Origin: Rhodobacterales bacterium
GTDB taxonomy: Bacteria; Pseudomonadota; Alphaproteobacteria; Rhodobacterales; Rhodobacteraceae
Length of the DNA stretch: 6,001 bases
Reading direction: 5' to 3'
Assembly (NCBI GenBank): GCA_013298485.1
Contig: JAAFHS010000184.1
Location: 1 to 6,001 of the forward strand
Positions 1 to 5,575 of this stretch are shown here, piece after piece. Under the pieces are notes generated by a model. The model was not told the DNA's origin. It made no database searches and saw nothing but the letters and a program-made list of their open reading frames with translations. A program made the position numbers and the translations under genes. Every line of letters starts with the position of its first letter. Positions within the stretch are counted from its first letter, which is position 1.

Positions 1-919
1 CCGCCGCATCCTGCACCAGCACCCGGCCCTCGGGCACCACATCGCTGAACACCGGTGCGGGTAGATCGATCCCCTGCGCCGCAGCCAGCCAGCCGAACAC
101 CTCCGCCACATAGGCCGCCGGGTGCCGCACCGGCATCCACCGGCTGCCCTCGCGCCCCAGCGCGCCACGCGCCACCGACCAGCGGTCCTGCCCGTCCCTG
201 TCGGCATAGTCGAACAGCGGCCCCTCGCGGTCCACCACCGCCATTGTCGCCATCCGGACCGGCGGGATCACCCGTTCGCTGCGCGCATCCATGTTCAGCG
301 CATAGCCATCCCCCTGCCGCCGCCAGCTGAAATGCACCCGGTTGAAATTCAGGTTCAACCCCGCCACCGCCGGGTTATAGCCCACATAATCAGGCTGCAG
401 CGGATCGATCACCGGCAGGGCCGGCAGCGCCCCCGCACAGACCACGAGCCGCCCCGTCACCCCCTTCACACCCGCCTGCGCCAGCCGCCCCACAAGATCC
501 GCCATCCGGTCCGTATCAAACGTCGGATCGCCCCCGCCTGCGAGGATCAGATCGCCCGCGATCTTGCCATCCACAACCGGCCCCGTGGCCAGCACCCGCG
601 TGGCAAACCGGTAGTCCGGCCCCAGATGCTCCAGCGCGTAAAGCGAGGTGATCATCTTGGTCACACTCGCTGGCGGCACCGGGGCCTCTGCACCCTCGCC
701 TTCCAGGATCACCCCCGTGTCCGCATCCGCGACGACATAGGTCACGATCCCCGTCAGCCGCGCCTCGGCAATCAGTTGCCCGACCGCCGCTACCGTCTCG
801 CGCGGGCGCCCGCCGCGCGGCACCGGAAACAGCGATGTCCTGGGCGCATCCGCAAAGGCTGGCAGGGCCGCCGCCGACAGCAATCCCCCCAGCACCGCCC
901 TGCGTGAAATCTGCTGCAT
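1..919 (-). CDS. dacB: D-alanyl-D-alanine carboxypeptidase/endopeptidase, PBP4 (peptidase S13) family, 3' end outside window
   Basis: Periplasmic penicillin-binding protein of the PBP4/DacB family, which trims or cleaves D-Ala cross-links in peptidoglycan. The window shows 306 N-terminal residues; the C-terminal part is cut off by the window edge. The N-terminus reads MQQISRRAVLGGLLSAAALP, a twin-arginine-like leader (S-R-R-A-V-L) followed by a hydrophobic stretch and a probable cleavage site near AFA-DA (residues 21-25). The active-site SxxK motif is S85-V-T-K88 in the context PPASVTKMIT, and DLILAGGGDPTFD (around residues 122-134) is typical of PBP4. The later SxN and KTG motifs would lie beyond the window. 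The ATG at 919 was chosen because the leader begins there; a G-rich stretch precedes it but the Shine-Dalgarno is weak. It follows nadD on the same strand after 80 bases, so co-transcription is likely. The family is well supported; the Tat assignment is inference. Confidence 0.9.
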   Translation of the reverse strand, partial: MQQISRRAVLGGLLSAAALPAFADAPRTSLFPVPRGGRPRETVAAVGQLIAEARLTGIVTYVVADADTGVILEGEGAEAPVPPASVTKMITSLYALEHLGPDYRFATRVLATGPVVDGKIAGDLILAGGGDPTFDTDRMADLVGRLAQAGVKGVTGRLVVCAGALPALPVIDPLQPDYVGYNPAVAGLNLNFNRVHFSWRRQGDGYALNMDARSERVIPPVRMATMAVVDREGPLFDYADRDGQDRWSVARGALGREGSRWMPVRHPAAYVAEVFGWLAAAQGIDLPAPVFSDVVPEGRVLVQDAA

Positions 920-999
920 GCCCGCCCCCGTTGCCCCGCCCCTGATTTATCCGTGCCGCATGACCCCGCGCAAGCCGCCGCCCATCACAAGATCGCAGA
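920..999. other. 80-base spacer between nadD and dacB
   Basis: Short non-coding gap between the nadD stop and the dacB start, both on the minus strand. I see no convincing hairpin plus T-run and no clear promoter, which fits read-through from nadD into dacB. Confidence 0.5.
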
Positions 1000-1599
1000 T
1001 CACGCCTTCCCCCAGCCGCCCCCGGCCCGGATCGCGGTCGAGGATGAGGCATCCAGCGGCAGGTTCACGAAACACCAGGCCGGGGCCCGCCTGCTGCCGA
1101 TCCCTTCGCCCTGCGCCACCCGGTCCACCCGGAACGCGCGCGCCGCCACGCTCAGCCGCGCCGCCACCCCTGATCCGGGCCGCGCCAGCACCCCCACGGG
1201 AACACTGCGCAGAATGTCGCGCCAGCGTTCCCAATGGTGAAACCCCACCAGATTGTCCGCCCCCATCAGCCAGACAAAGCGCACCCCCGGGTACAGCCTA
1301 CGCAGCGCATCCACCGTATCCGCCGTCGCCCGCGTGCCCAAGGCCAGTTCCAGATCGGAAATGACCACGCGCGGATCGCGCATCACCCGCCGCGCCTGCG
1401 CCAGACGTGCGGCCATCGGGGCCGGTTGGCGCGCCTTCAGGGGATTGCCGGGGCTGACCAGCCACCAGACGCGGTCCAGCCGCATCCGCTTCATCGCTTC
1501 ACGCGTGATGTGCGCATGCCCCCCATGTGCGGGGTCAAACGACCCGCCCAGCAGGCCCACGACCATACCCCGCGTTGCGATGGGAAACCCTTGGCGCAT
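1000..1599 (-). CDS. nadD: Nicotinate-nucleotide adenylyltransferase NadD
   Basis: Cytoplasmic enzyme that joins nicotinate mononucleotide and ATP to give deamido-NAD, the penultimate step of NAD synthesis. The 199-residue product has the nucleotidyltransferase signature GGSFDPAHGGH (residues 18-28, with the H-x-G-H motif at 25-28), WLMGADNL (110-117) and the C-terminal SSSTAIR motif (185-191, the family's phosphate-binding SxTxIR). The length is normal for bacterial NadD. The start chosen is the ATG at 1599, preceded by a purine-rich GGGGGGCGG. An internal ATG at 1566 (residue 12) lies only a few residues before the Rossmann strand and is a possible alternative. The reading frame stays open far upstream on this strand, but that is an artefact of high GC opposite the reverse transcriptase gene. 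The gene leads into dacB and is divergent from the retron. Confidence 0.95.
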   Translation of the reverse strand: MRQGFPIATRGMVVGLLGGSFDPAHGGHAHITREAMKRMRLDRVWWLVSPGNPLKARQPAPMAARLAQARRVMRDPRVVISDLELALGTRATADTVDALRRLYPGVRFVWLMGADNLVGFHHWERWRDILRSVPVGVLARPGSGVAARLSVAARAFRVDRVAQGEGIGSRRAPAWCFVNLPLDASSSTAIRAGGGWGKA

Positions 1600-1678
1600 C
1601 CGCCCCCCGTTGTTCTCGCGCCACTCAAACCCAAGATGCGCGCCGCTGCAATCTGTTACAGACCGCATCCCGACGCGG

Positions 1679-1707
1679 TTGACCTTTGCCCAACTGTGCA
1701 CAAGACT
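1679..1707 (+). promoter_or_regulatory. Probable sigma70-type promoter for the retron RNA and reverse transcriptase
   Basis: A -35 element TTGACC (1679-1684, five of six consensus bases) is followed by a 17-base spacer and a weaker -10 AAGACT (1702-1707, three of six). Initiation 6-8 bases downstream would fall at about 1713-1715, which is almost exactly the 5' end of the a1 repeat at 1712. This coincidence is the best support, because the -10 by itself is poor. An 11-base palindrome, TCTGTTACAGA (1652-1662), lies just upstream and could be an operator; that is only a guess. Confidence 0.45.
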
Positions 1708-1711
1708 ATGC

Positions 1712-1727
1712 GCAAGACGCGGCTCAA
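1712..1727 (+). repeat. Retron a1 arm
   Basis: GCAAGACGCGGCTCAA is the exact reverse complement of 1846-1861, a 16-bp perfect arm. The pairing stops at both ends: C1711 faces C1862, and A1728 faces G1845. It sits at the 5' edge of the predicted RNA, right at the predicted transcription start. Confidence 0.8.
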
Positions 1728-1731
1728 AGAT

Positions 1732-1765
1732 GCCGGGCGACCGGTCGGCAGGGGTTTCCCCTGCC
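1732..1765 (+). other. Two tandem hairpins of the putative msr
   Basis: The first hairpin pairs CCGG (1733-1736) with CCGG (1741-1744) around GCGA, a GNRA-type tetraloop, with a possible G1732-T1745 wobble pair. The second pairs GGCAGGGG (1747-1754) perfectly with CCCCTGCC (1758-1765) around a TTT loop. Short tandem stem-loops just after a1 are typical of msr, the part that retron reverse transcriptases recognise. From memory, a UUU loop matters for recognition by the E. coli Ec86 enzyme; relevance here is only analogy. Confidence 0.65.
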
Positions 1766-1792
1766 AGCGATGTGCAAGCTTTGACATGCGGC

Positions 1793-1831
1793 GCATGCCC
1801 GCGACTGGGTTTCACCCAGGACAGGGCATGC
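1793..1831 (+). other. Long bipartite hairpin, probable msd stem
   Basis: GCATGCCC (1793-1800) pairs perfectly with GGGCATGC (1824-1831). Inside it CTGGGT (1805-1810) pairs with ACCCAG (1814-1819) around TTC. The two helices are separated by a symmetric 4+4 internal loop (GCGA/GACA) that could form G-A pairs, giving almost an 18-bp rod. Being last before a2, it is where an msd stem is expected. It also contains the ATG at 1828-1830 and part of the AGGA Shine-Dalgarno (1818-1821) of the reverse transcriptase. A weaker hairpin (1768-1790) precedes it. A competing fold can pair CATGC (1785-1789) with GCATG (1793-1797). Confidence 0.7.
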
Positions 1832-3156
1832 AGGACAATGAAAGGTTGAGCCGCGTCTTGCCAAAATCCAGTGCCGCGCGTGATGTTCTCTACCCCCTCG
1901 CAACCGGGCTTGCCCAACTGCCTTGGGACGCAGGTACCCTGCGCAGTCATCTGAAAACACGCCTGCCACAGCCCTTGCAGCACCTTGCCGCACCTATGAC
2001 GCGCGTTCTGATCCGCGCCTTTCCCGGCAGCGCCGCACCCGACGCACCCCGGATCGTCAGTGCCCTTGCGCATACCGGCAGCGCCGCGCAACTGCGCGAC
2101 TTTGCCCGCAAAACCCAGACGCGGCCCGCCCCGGTGCTGGCCTTGCCCCGCTTTCTGCCCGCGCCGCCTTTTGCCGACATTGGCCTGCCCCAGCTGACCT
2201 CCTGCGCCGAATTGGAAGACTGGCTCGCCCTGCCTCCCGATCAATTGATCCGCTTCGCCGATCTGCGCAGCCTCTCGGCCTTCTCGCGCGATCCTTTCGG
2301 CCCGCATTACCGCCACCACCTCATCCCCAAATCCGACGGTCGCCTGCGCCTGATCGAAGAACCCAAACCCATGCTGAAACGCCTGCAGCGCCGTATCCTG
2401 CATGGCCTGCTTGACCGCATCCCCGTGCATCCCGCCGCCTGCGGCTTTGTCCCCGGTCGCAATGCCATCCAGGGGGCCGCCCGTCACGCGGGCGAGGCAG
2501 TGGTCATCGCCTTCGATCTGGCAGATTTCTTCGCACGCATCCCCTTTGCCCGCATCTACAGCCTGTTCCGCGCCCTGGGCTATCCGCGTGCCGTAGCGAT
2601 GCATCTGACCGGGCTGACCACCTCTACCGTACCCGACCACATCCTGCAGATGCCGGGCCTTGCTGCATCAGGTGCCCTGTCCGTACGCCACCTGCCGCAA
2701 GGCGCGCCGACATCGCCTGCCCTTGCGAATCTCTGCGCGCTGCACCTTGATCGCCGTCTGTCCGGCCTCGCCCGGTCCTGCAATGCCACCTACACGCGCT
2801 ATGCCGATGACCTGACATTTTCGGGCGATGCCGCGATCGCGCCACTGATGCTGCGCGCCGTCCCGCAGATCATTTCCGATGCGGGCTTTCGCGCCAATCC
2901 GGCCAAGACCCGCATCATGCCCGCGCAGGGCCGCCAGATTGTCACGGGCCTCATCGTGAACCGGCATATCAATATCCCGCGCCGTACCTATGACCGGCTG
3001 AAGGCCACCATCCATCACCTCGCCCGCCCCGATGATGCGCGCCGCAGCGACCGCGCCTTCCTCACCTCCCTGTCCGGCCAGATCGCATGGCTGGAACAGG
3101 TTCACCCCCTGCGCGGCCACCGCCTGCGCAATGCGCTGGCCGCCGCACTCGGGTAG
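1828..3156 (+). CDS. Retron-type reverse transcriptase (RNA-directed DNA polymerase)
   Basis: Predicted to copy the adjacent structured RNA into msDNA. With the ATG at 1828 it has 442 residues. The palm motifs are FDLADFF (229-235, catalytic D230), LPQGAPTSP (289-297), YTRYADDLTFSG (322-333, catalytic D327 and D328), NPAKTRI (357-363) and VTG (372-374). The YTRYADDLTFS and VTG forms are characteristic of retron enzymes, not group II intron or DGR enzymes. The region-X motif NAxxH appears only as G-A-A-R-H (216-220), with N replaced by G. About 160 residues precede the reverse transcriptase core, and no known domain is recognised there; long extensions also occur in myxobacterial retron enzymes such as Mx162. 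The start is uncertain. ATG 1828 has AGGA six bases upstream but lies inside an RNA hairpin. TTG codons at 1846 and 1858 and ATG 1996 (residue 57) are alternatives. The frame is also open further upstream, but those ATGs would read through the RNA. It is divergent from nadD, and no effector is fused. Confidence 0.9.
   Translation: MQDNERLSRVLPKSSAARDVLYPLATGLAQLPWDAGTLRSHLKTRLPQPLQHLAAPMTRVLIRAFPGSAAPDAPRIVSALAHTGSAAQLRDFARKTQTRPAPVLALPRFLPAPPFADIGLPQLTSCAELEDWLALPPDQLIRFADLRSLSAFSRDPFGPHYRHHLIPKSDGRLRLIEEPKPMLKRLQRRILHGLLDRIPVHPAACGFVPGRNAIQGAARHAGEAVVIAFDLADFFARIPFARIYSLFRALGYPRAVAMHLTGLTTSTVPDHILQMPGLAASGALSVRHLPQGAPTSPALANLCALHLDRRLSGLARSCNATYTRYADDLTFSGDAAIAPLMLRAVPQIISDAGFRANPAKTRIMPAQGRQIVTGLIVNRHINIPRRTYDRLKATIHHLARPDDARRSDRAFLTSLSGQIAWLEQVHPLRGHRLRNALAAALG
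1846..1861 (+). repeat. Retron a2 arm, inside the reverse transcriptase reading frame
   Basis: TTGAGCCGCGTCTTGC is the exact reverse complement of the a1 arm. If translation begins at 1828, codons 7 to 12 of the reverse transcriptase are encoded in a2, so the repeat is under both pairing and coding constraint. Confidence 0.8.
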
Positions 3157-3192
3157 GCAGCCTGCCATGCGCCACCCCAAAACGACCCCTGC

Positions 3193-3220
3193 TTGACACT
3201 GCATTTTTACCTGACATAAG
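3193..3220 (+). promoter_or_regulatory. Sigma70-type promoter of the MarR-GNAT gene
   Basis: A perfect -35 TTGACA (3193-3198), a 16-base spacer containing a T-run, and a -10 CATAAG (3215-3220, four of six consensus bases). It implies that the MarR-GNAT gene is transcribed independently of the reverse transcriptase upstream. Confidence 0.65.
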
Positions 3221-3224
3221 TCAG
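3211..3224. promoter_or_regulatory. Palindromic operator candidate over the -10 box
   Basis: CTGAC (3211-3215), ATAA, GTCAG (3220-3224) is a perfect inverted repeat that covers the -10 element. MarR-family proteins bind such dyads as dimers and often repress their own gene, so autoregulation by the product of the next gene is likely but inferred. TGACA also recurs at 3194-3198 and 3212-3216, 18 bases apart. Confidence 0.55.
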
Positions 3225-3249
3225 CCATAACACATGATACAGGTCAACC

Positions 3250-4125
3250 ATGCTCGATGCCATCGCCCGCCTGCGTCGTTTCAACCGCGCGGTCACCCGC
3301 GAAATCGGCGCGCTCGACACCTCCTACCTCGGGCGCGGCAGGCCCCTTGGCGCCGTGCGTGTCCTGCAGCTTGTCAGCCCCGCAGGCACCGACCTCGCCG
3401 ATATTCGCAAACGCCTTGATCTCGATACAGGCCTGCTCAGCCGCCTGCTGCGCGGGCTTGAAGACGAAGGTCTGGTCACCCTGACCACCCACCCCGACGA
3501 CCGCCGCCGCCGCATCGCCAGCCTCACGCCCGCAGGCCAGACCGAGATGCAGGCGTATGAGGCGCTTGGCCATGCCAAGGCCACCCAAGTGCTGGCACAT
3601 GCGGGCAACCGCGCGCCTGACCTCATCGCTGCCATGGATCTGATCGCCAGCGTCATGCTGCGCGATCAGGTCGATATCCGCGATGCCGATCCTGACGATG
3701 CCGCAGCCCAACACCTTATCGCCGCCTATTTCCGCTTTCTGACTGAAAACGTCCCCGGCGTCAGCGCCCCGATGTTCACCCTGCCCCTGCCCGATGCCCC
3801 CAACCTGCGCGCCCCCCACGGCGCTTTCCTTGTTGCCTGGTCCGATGACATGCCCGTCGGCTGCGTGTCATTCCGCCCGCTGAAGACCGGGATTGCCGAG
3901 GCGAAACGCCTCTGGGTCGATCCCATGGCCCGCGGACAGGGCCTTGCCCGCCACCTGATGCAGGCGATCGAGGCGCGCGCGCGCGATGCAGGCTTTACCC
4001 GCATCGTCCTTGATACCAACAGTGCGCTCACCGACGCCATCGCCCTGTACCGCAGCCTCGGATGGGCCGATATCCCCCCCTACACCGCGTTTCCCGCCGA
4101 TACCTGGCTCGCCAAGCCCCTCTAG
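3250..4125 (+). CDS. Bifunctional MarR-family regulator / GNAT N-acetyltransferase
   Basis: Cytoplasmic fusion protein of 291 residues. Residues 1 to about 120 are a MarR-type winged helix: the recognition helix region is around 49-70 (DLADIRKRL, LLSRLLRGLEDEGLV), followed by the wing motif DDRRRR (83-88) and SLTPAG. Residues from about 130 to 291 are a GNAT acetyltransferase with the acetyl-CoA binding motif R-G-Q-G-L-A (208-213) after LWVDP, and the usual C-terminal ALYRSLGW segment (235-242). This domain order is a known family of HTH/GNAT proteins; the acetylated substrate and the effector ligand cannot be told from sequence. The start ATG at 3250 has ACAGG (3239-3243) six bases upstream. 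It has its own promoter with an overlapping palindrome. It converges on the hydrolase gene with 12 bases between stops and no obvious terminator. Its role as a retron partner is unproven and unlikely. Confidence 0.93.
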   Translation: MLDAIARLRRFNRAVTREIGALDTSYLGRGRPLGAVRVLQLVSPAGTDLADIRKRLDLDTGLLSRLLRGLEDEGLVTLTTHPDDRRRRIASLTPAGQTEMQAYEALGHAKATQVLAHAGNRAPDLIAAMDLIASVMLRDQVDIRDADPDDAAAQHLIAAYFRFLTENVPGVSAPMFTLPLPDAPNLRAPHGAFLVAWSDDMPVGCVSFRPLKTGIAEAKRLWVDPMARGQGLARHLMQAIEARARDAGFTRIVLDTNSALTDAIALYRSLGWADIPPYTAFPADTWLAKPL

Positions 4126-4137
4126 CCCCGGTGCCGT

Positions 4138-5448
4138 TCATCCCCCCGGCCGGTCCGCGCCACGGACGACTTCACGCACGATCCGCGGGCCCGGATAGTT
4201 TTCATGCAGGCTCCAGAAATTGCTGCGCACCCGGTCCAGCGGGCGCGTGTCCGTCCCCGGCAAGGCCCCCTCGCGCAGCGTCAGGATGATATCCGACAGC
4301 ACCGCCGGATTATCCCGGAAATAGGCATGCCCCAGATCGGCACCCGCCGCCTCCACATCGATGAAATGCACATTGCCCAGATCGCCCAGCTGCTGCCAGT
4401 CCGCCGCGCTGAAATCATCCGGTGACAGCCGCCCGATCCGCGTCCCCGTCGCCAGCGCCTGCGCAAACCCCAGCGCCCCGTCGCGCGGGTTCAGATACAC
4501 ATCCACCTGCCCCACTGCCGCCGCCGTCCCCTCCGCCGCCAGCCGCTGCCGCACCACGCCGAAGTCAAGGTCCGGCGCCGCCAGGATCAGCGTATCGATC
4601 TTCAGCGTCCGCCGCGCATCCCGCCCCGCCCCCCGTTCAAAGATCACCAGCTCCCGCAGCCCCGATGTCACAAGGTCCGCCCCCCGCGAATGCGCCACGA
4701 TGTGGATCTTCTCCACCTCCGCAATCGCCGCCACCGCCCGCAGGAACTCCTTGAAATGAAAGGTCGAAAACTCGCCCGACTCGCGGTCCTTGAAATACGC
4801 CGTCAGCCCCGGATTGCCCGCAGGCCAGGAATAGCTGATCGGCACCCCGATCCGCCCCGCATAATGCCACAGGCTTGCCGTCGTCGTGATCCCGTCCTGC
4901 AGGTCATTGTTGAACCCGTGCACATAGATGATCACCTCGCGCCGCCCCGCAAGGCGCAGTTCCGCCCGGATCGCCGCCTGCAGCGCCGCCGTATCCGCAT
5001 CATACGTGGCAACGATCCCCGGATCGGGCTCCACCACGCCCCCGATGCGCCGCCCCGGGATCGGCGTTTCCGGAAACCGCACCAGCTCCTCGTATCCCCC
5101 CGTCACCAGCTCCTCCATGCGCGGCCCGTCCGCAGCACTGCGCGCCACCAGCCCCGCCCAGCTGCCGATATCGCCGAACTGCACCCGCGCCCGGCCCAGC
5201 GCCATCGCGTTTGACCGCTGATAGCCATAGCCCACCAGCCGCCCTTCCGCGAATTCCGGCTGCCGGTCCGTCACATAGAAAATCGCAGGATCCACCGTCC
5301 GGAACGCAGGCGGCACCGCATCCGCCGGAAACGCCTCGCCCACCCGGTACAGCGTCGGTGCCGGCGCCAGCCGGATCGGCTGCGCACAGGCCGCAAGCAC
5401 CGCCATGGCGACCAGCAGCAAAAGAAGACCCCGCCCGACTTTTCGCAT
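4138..5448 (-). CDS. Alpha/beta-hydrolase lipoprotein (DUF900-like, esterase/lipase superfamily)
   Basis: Predicted membrane-anchored hydrolase of 436 residues; substrate unknown. The N-terminus has a short basic part (MRKVGR), a hydrophobic run, and a lipobox L-A-A-C with the lipidated cysteine at 21, so it should be exported and tethered to a membrane. The fold is seen in EVIIYVHGFNND (171-182, oxyanion-hole strand with HGFN), ISYSWPAGN (204-212), the nucleophile elbow V-A-H-S-R-G (251-256, S254), a probable acid residue in APDLDF (D293 or D295), and a candidate catalytic histidine in LGHAYFRDNP (H374). This matches the DUF900 pattern, although the elbow has A-H-S-R-G instead of the common G-x-S-x-G. 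The ATG at 5448 was preferred to one 15 codons upstream (5493) because it places the signal peptide at the N-terminus and has AAAGGGGGCG just upstream. It is divergent from ettA. Confidence 0.85.
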   Translation of the reverse strand: MRKVGRGLLLLLVAMAVLAACAQPIRLAPAPTLYRVGEAFPADAVPPAFRTVDPAIFYVTDRQPEFAEGRLVGYGYQRSNAMALGRARVQFGDIGSWAGLVARSAADGPRMEELVTGGYEELVRFPETPIPGRRIGGVVEPDPGIVATYDADTAALQAAIRAELRLAGRREVIIYVHGFNNDLQDGITTTASLWHYAGRIGVPISYSWPAGNPGLTAYFKDRESGEFSTFHFKEFLRAVAAIAEVEKIHIVAHSRGADLVTSGLRELVIFERGAGRDARRTLKIDTLILAAPDLDFGVVRQRLAAEGTAAAVGQVDVYLNPRDGALGFAQALATGTRIGRLSPDDFSAADWQQLGDLGNVHFIDVEAAGADLGHAYFRDNPAVLSDIILTLREGALPGTDTRPLDRVRSNFWSLHENYPGPRIVREVVRGADRPGG

Positions 5449-5575
5449 CACGCCCCCTTTTGCCCTGCCATGACTGTCCGCCGCACAGGTCACAGCATCA
5501 AGGACACCATCCCCCGTTGCCGCGCTTTGGGTTTGCCATTACACAGACCCCGCCCCAACCCTAAGGAACACGCCC
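5449..5575. other. Divergent spacer between hydrolase and ettA
   Basis: This 127-base region should hold the promoters of both divergent genes. On the plus strand TTGCCG (5517-5522) and TACACA (5540-5545) are spaced by 17 bases and could serve ettA, but the match is weak. No hairpin or palindrome stood out. Confidence 0.35.
5562..5567 (+). promoter_or_regulatory. Shine-Dalgarno of ettA
   Basis: TAAGGA, eight bases before the ATG at 5576, is a strong ribosome binding site. It fixes the start, as the protein then begins MASYQYVYHM like other EttA proteins. Confidence 0.75.

Larger units (their letters stand above)
1712..1861 (+). ncRNA. Putative retron non-coding RNA (msr-msd) flanked by a1/a2 inverted repeats
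   Basis: Predicted RNA of about 150 nt that would act as both primer and template for the adjacent reverse transcriptase. In retrons the RNA folds with its ends paired (a1/a2). A guanosine near a1 primes cDNA synthesis through its 2'-OH, and the msd part is copied into multicopy single-stranded DNA. Here a perfect 16-bp inverted repeat (1712-1727 with 1846-1861) encloses four consecutive hairpins: 1732-1745 with a GCGA tetraloop, 1747-1765 with a TTT loop, 1768-1790, and the long 1793-1831. The first two fit an msr, and the last fits the msd stem. G1729, two bases after a1, is a candidate branching residue by analogy with other retrons. Structure, position and the neighbouring retron-type reverse transcriptase agree. 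The msr/msd boundary and the branch base are inferred. The 3' end overlaps the start of the reverse transcriptase reading frame. Confidence 0.8.
3157..3249. other. Spacer between reverse transcriptase and MarR-GNAT gene
   Basis: This 93-base gap is clearly more AT-rich in its second half than the flanking genes and holds the promoter and operator of the downstream gene. A weak GGCA/TGCC hairpin (3156-3166) overlaps the reverse transcriptase stop codon but has no T-run after it, so no terminator is called. Confidence 0.5.

Noticed and set aside
122..907. Long plus-strand frame opposite dacB
   Set aside because: Its composition is an Arg/Pro/His-rich antisense artefact, while the minus strand encodes a recognisable PBP4 with leader and SxxK motif.
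1234..1827. Upstream extension of the reverse transcriptase frame, with in-frame ATGs at 1708, 1786 and 1795
   Set aside because: It runs antisense through nadD and then through the hairpins of the retron RNA. The translated sequence is not protein-like, and these ATGs have poorer ribosome binding sites than 1828.
1600..2640. Minus-strand reading frame continuing upstream of nadD through most of the reverse transcriptase gene
   Set aside because: It is antisense to a gene with clear catalytic motifs, has no recognisable domain beyond NadD, and is explained by the scarcity of stop codons in GC-rich DNA.
1828..3156. Group II intron maturase or diversity-generating retroelement instead of a retron
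   Set aside because: The YTRYADDLTFS and VTG motifs are retron-like. No maturase or endonuclease domain follows, no intron domain V/VI structure was seen, and there is no template/variable repeat pair in the window.
4126..4170. Possible bidirectional terminator between the convergent genes (GTCCG/CGGAC hairpin at 4153-4167)
   Set aside because: The stem has only 5 bp, lies inside the hydrolase coding sequence and has no T-run on either strand.
4690..5214. Plus-strand frames opposite the hydrolase gene
   Set aside because: They are shadow frames rich in R, P and H with no motif; the minus-strand hydrolase explains the region.
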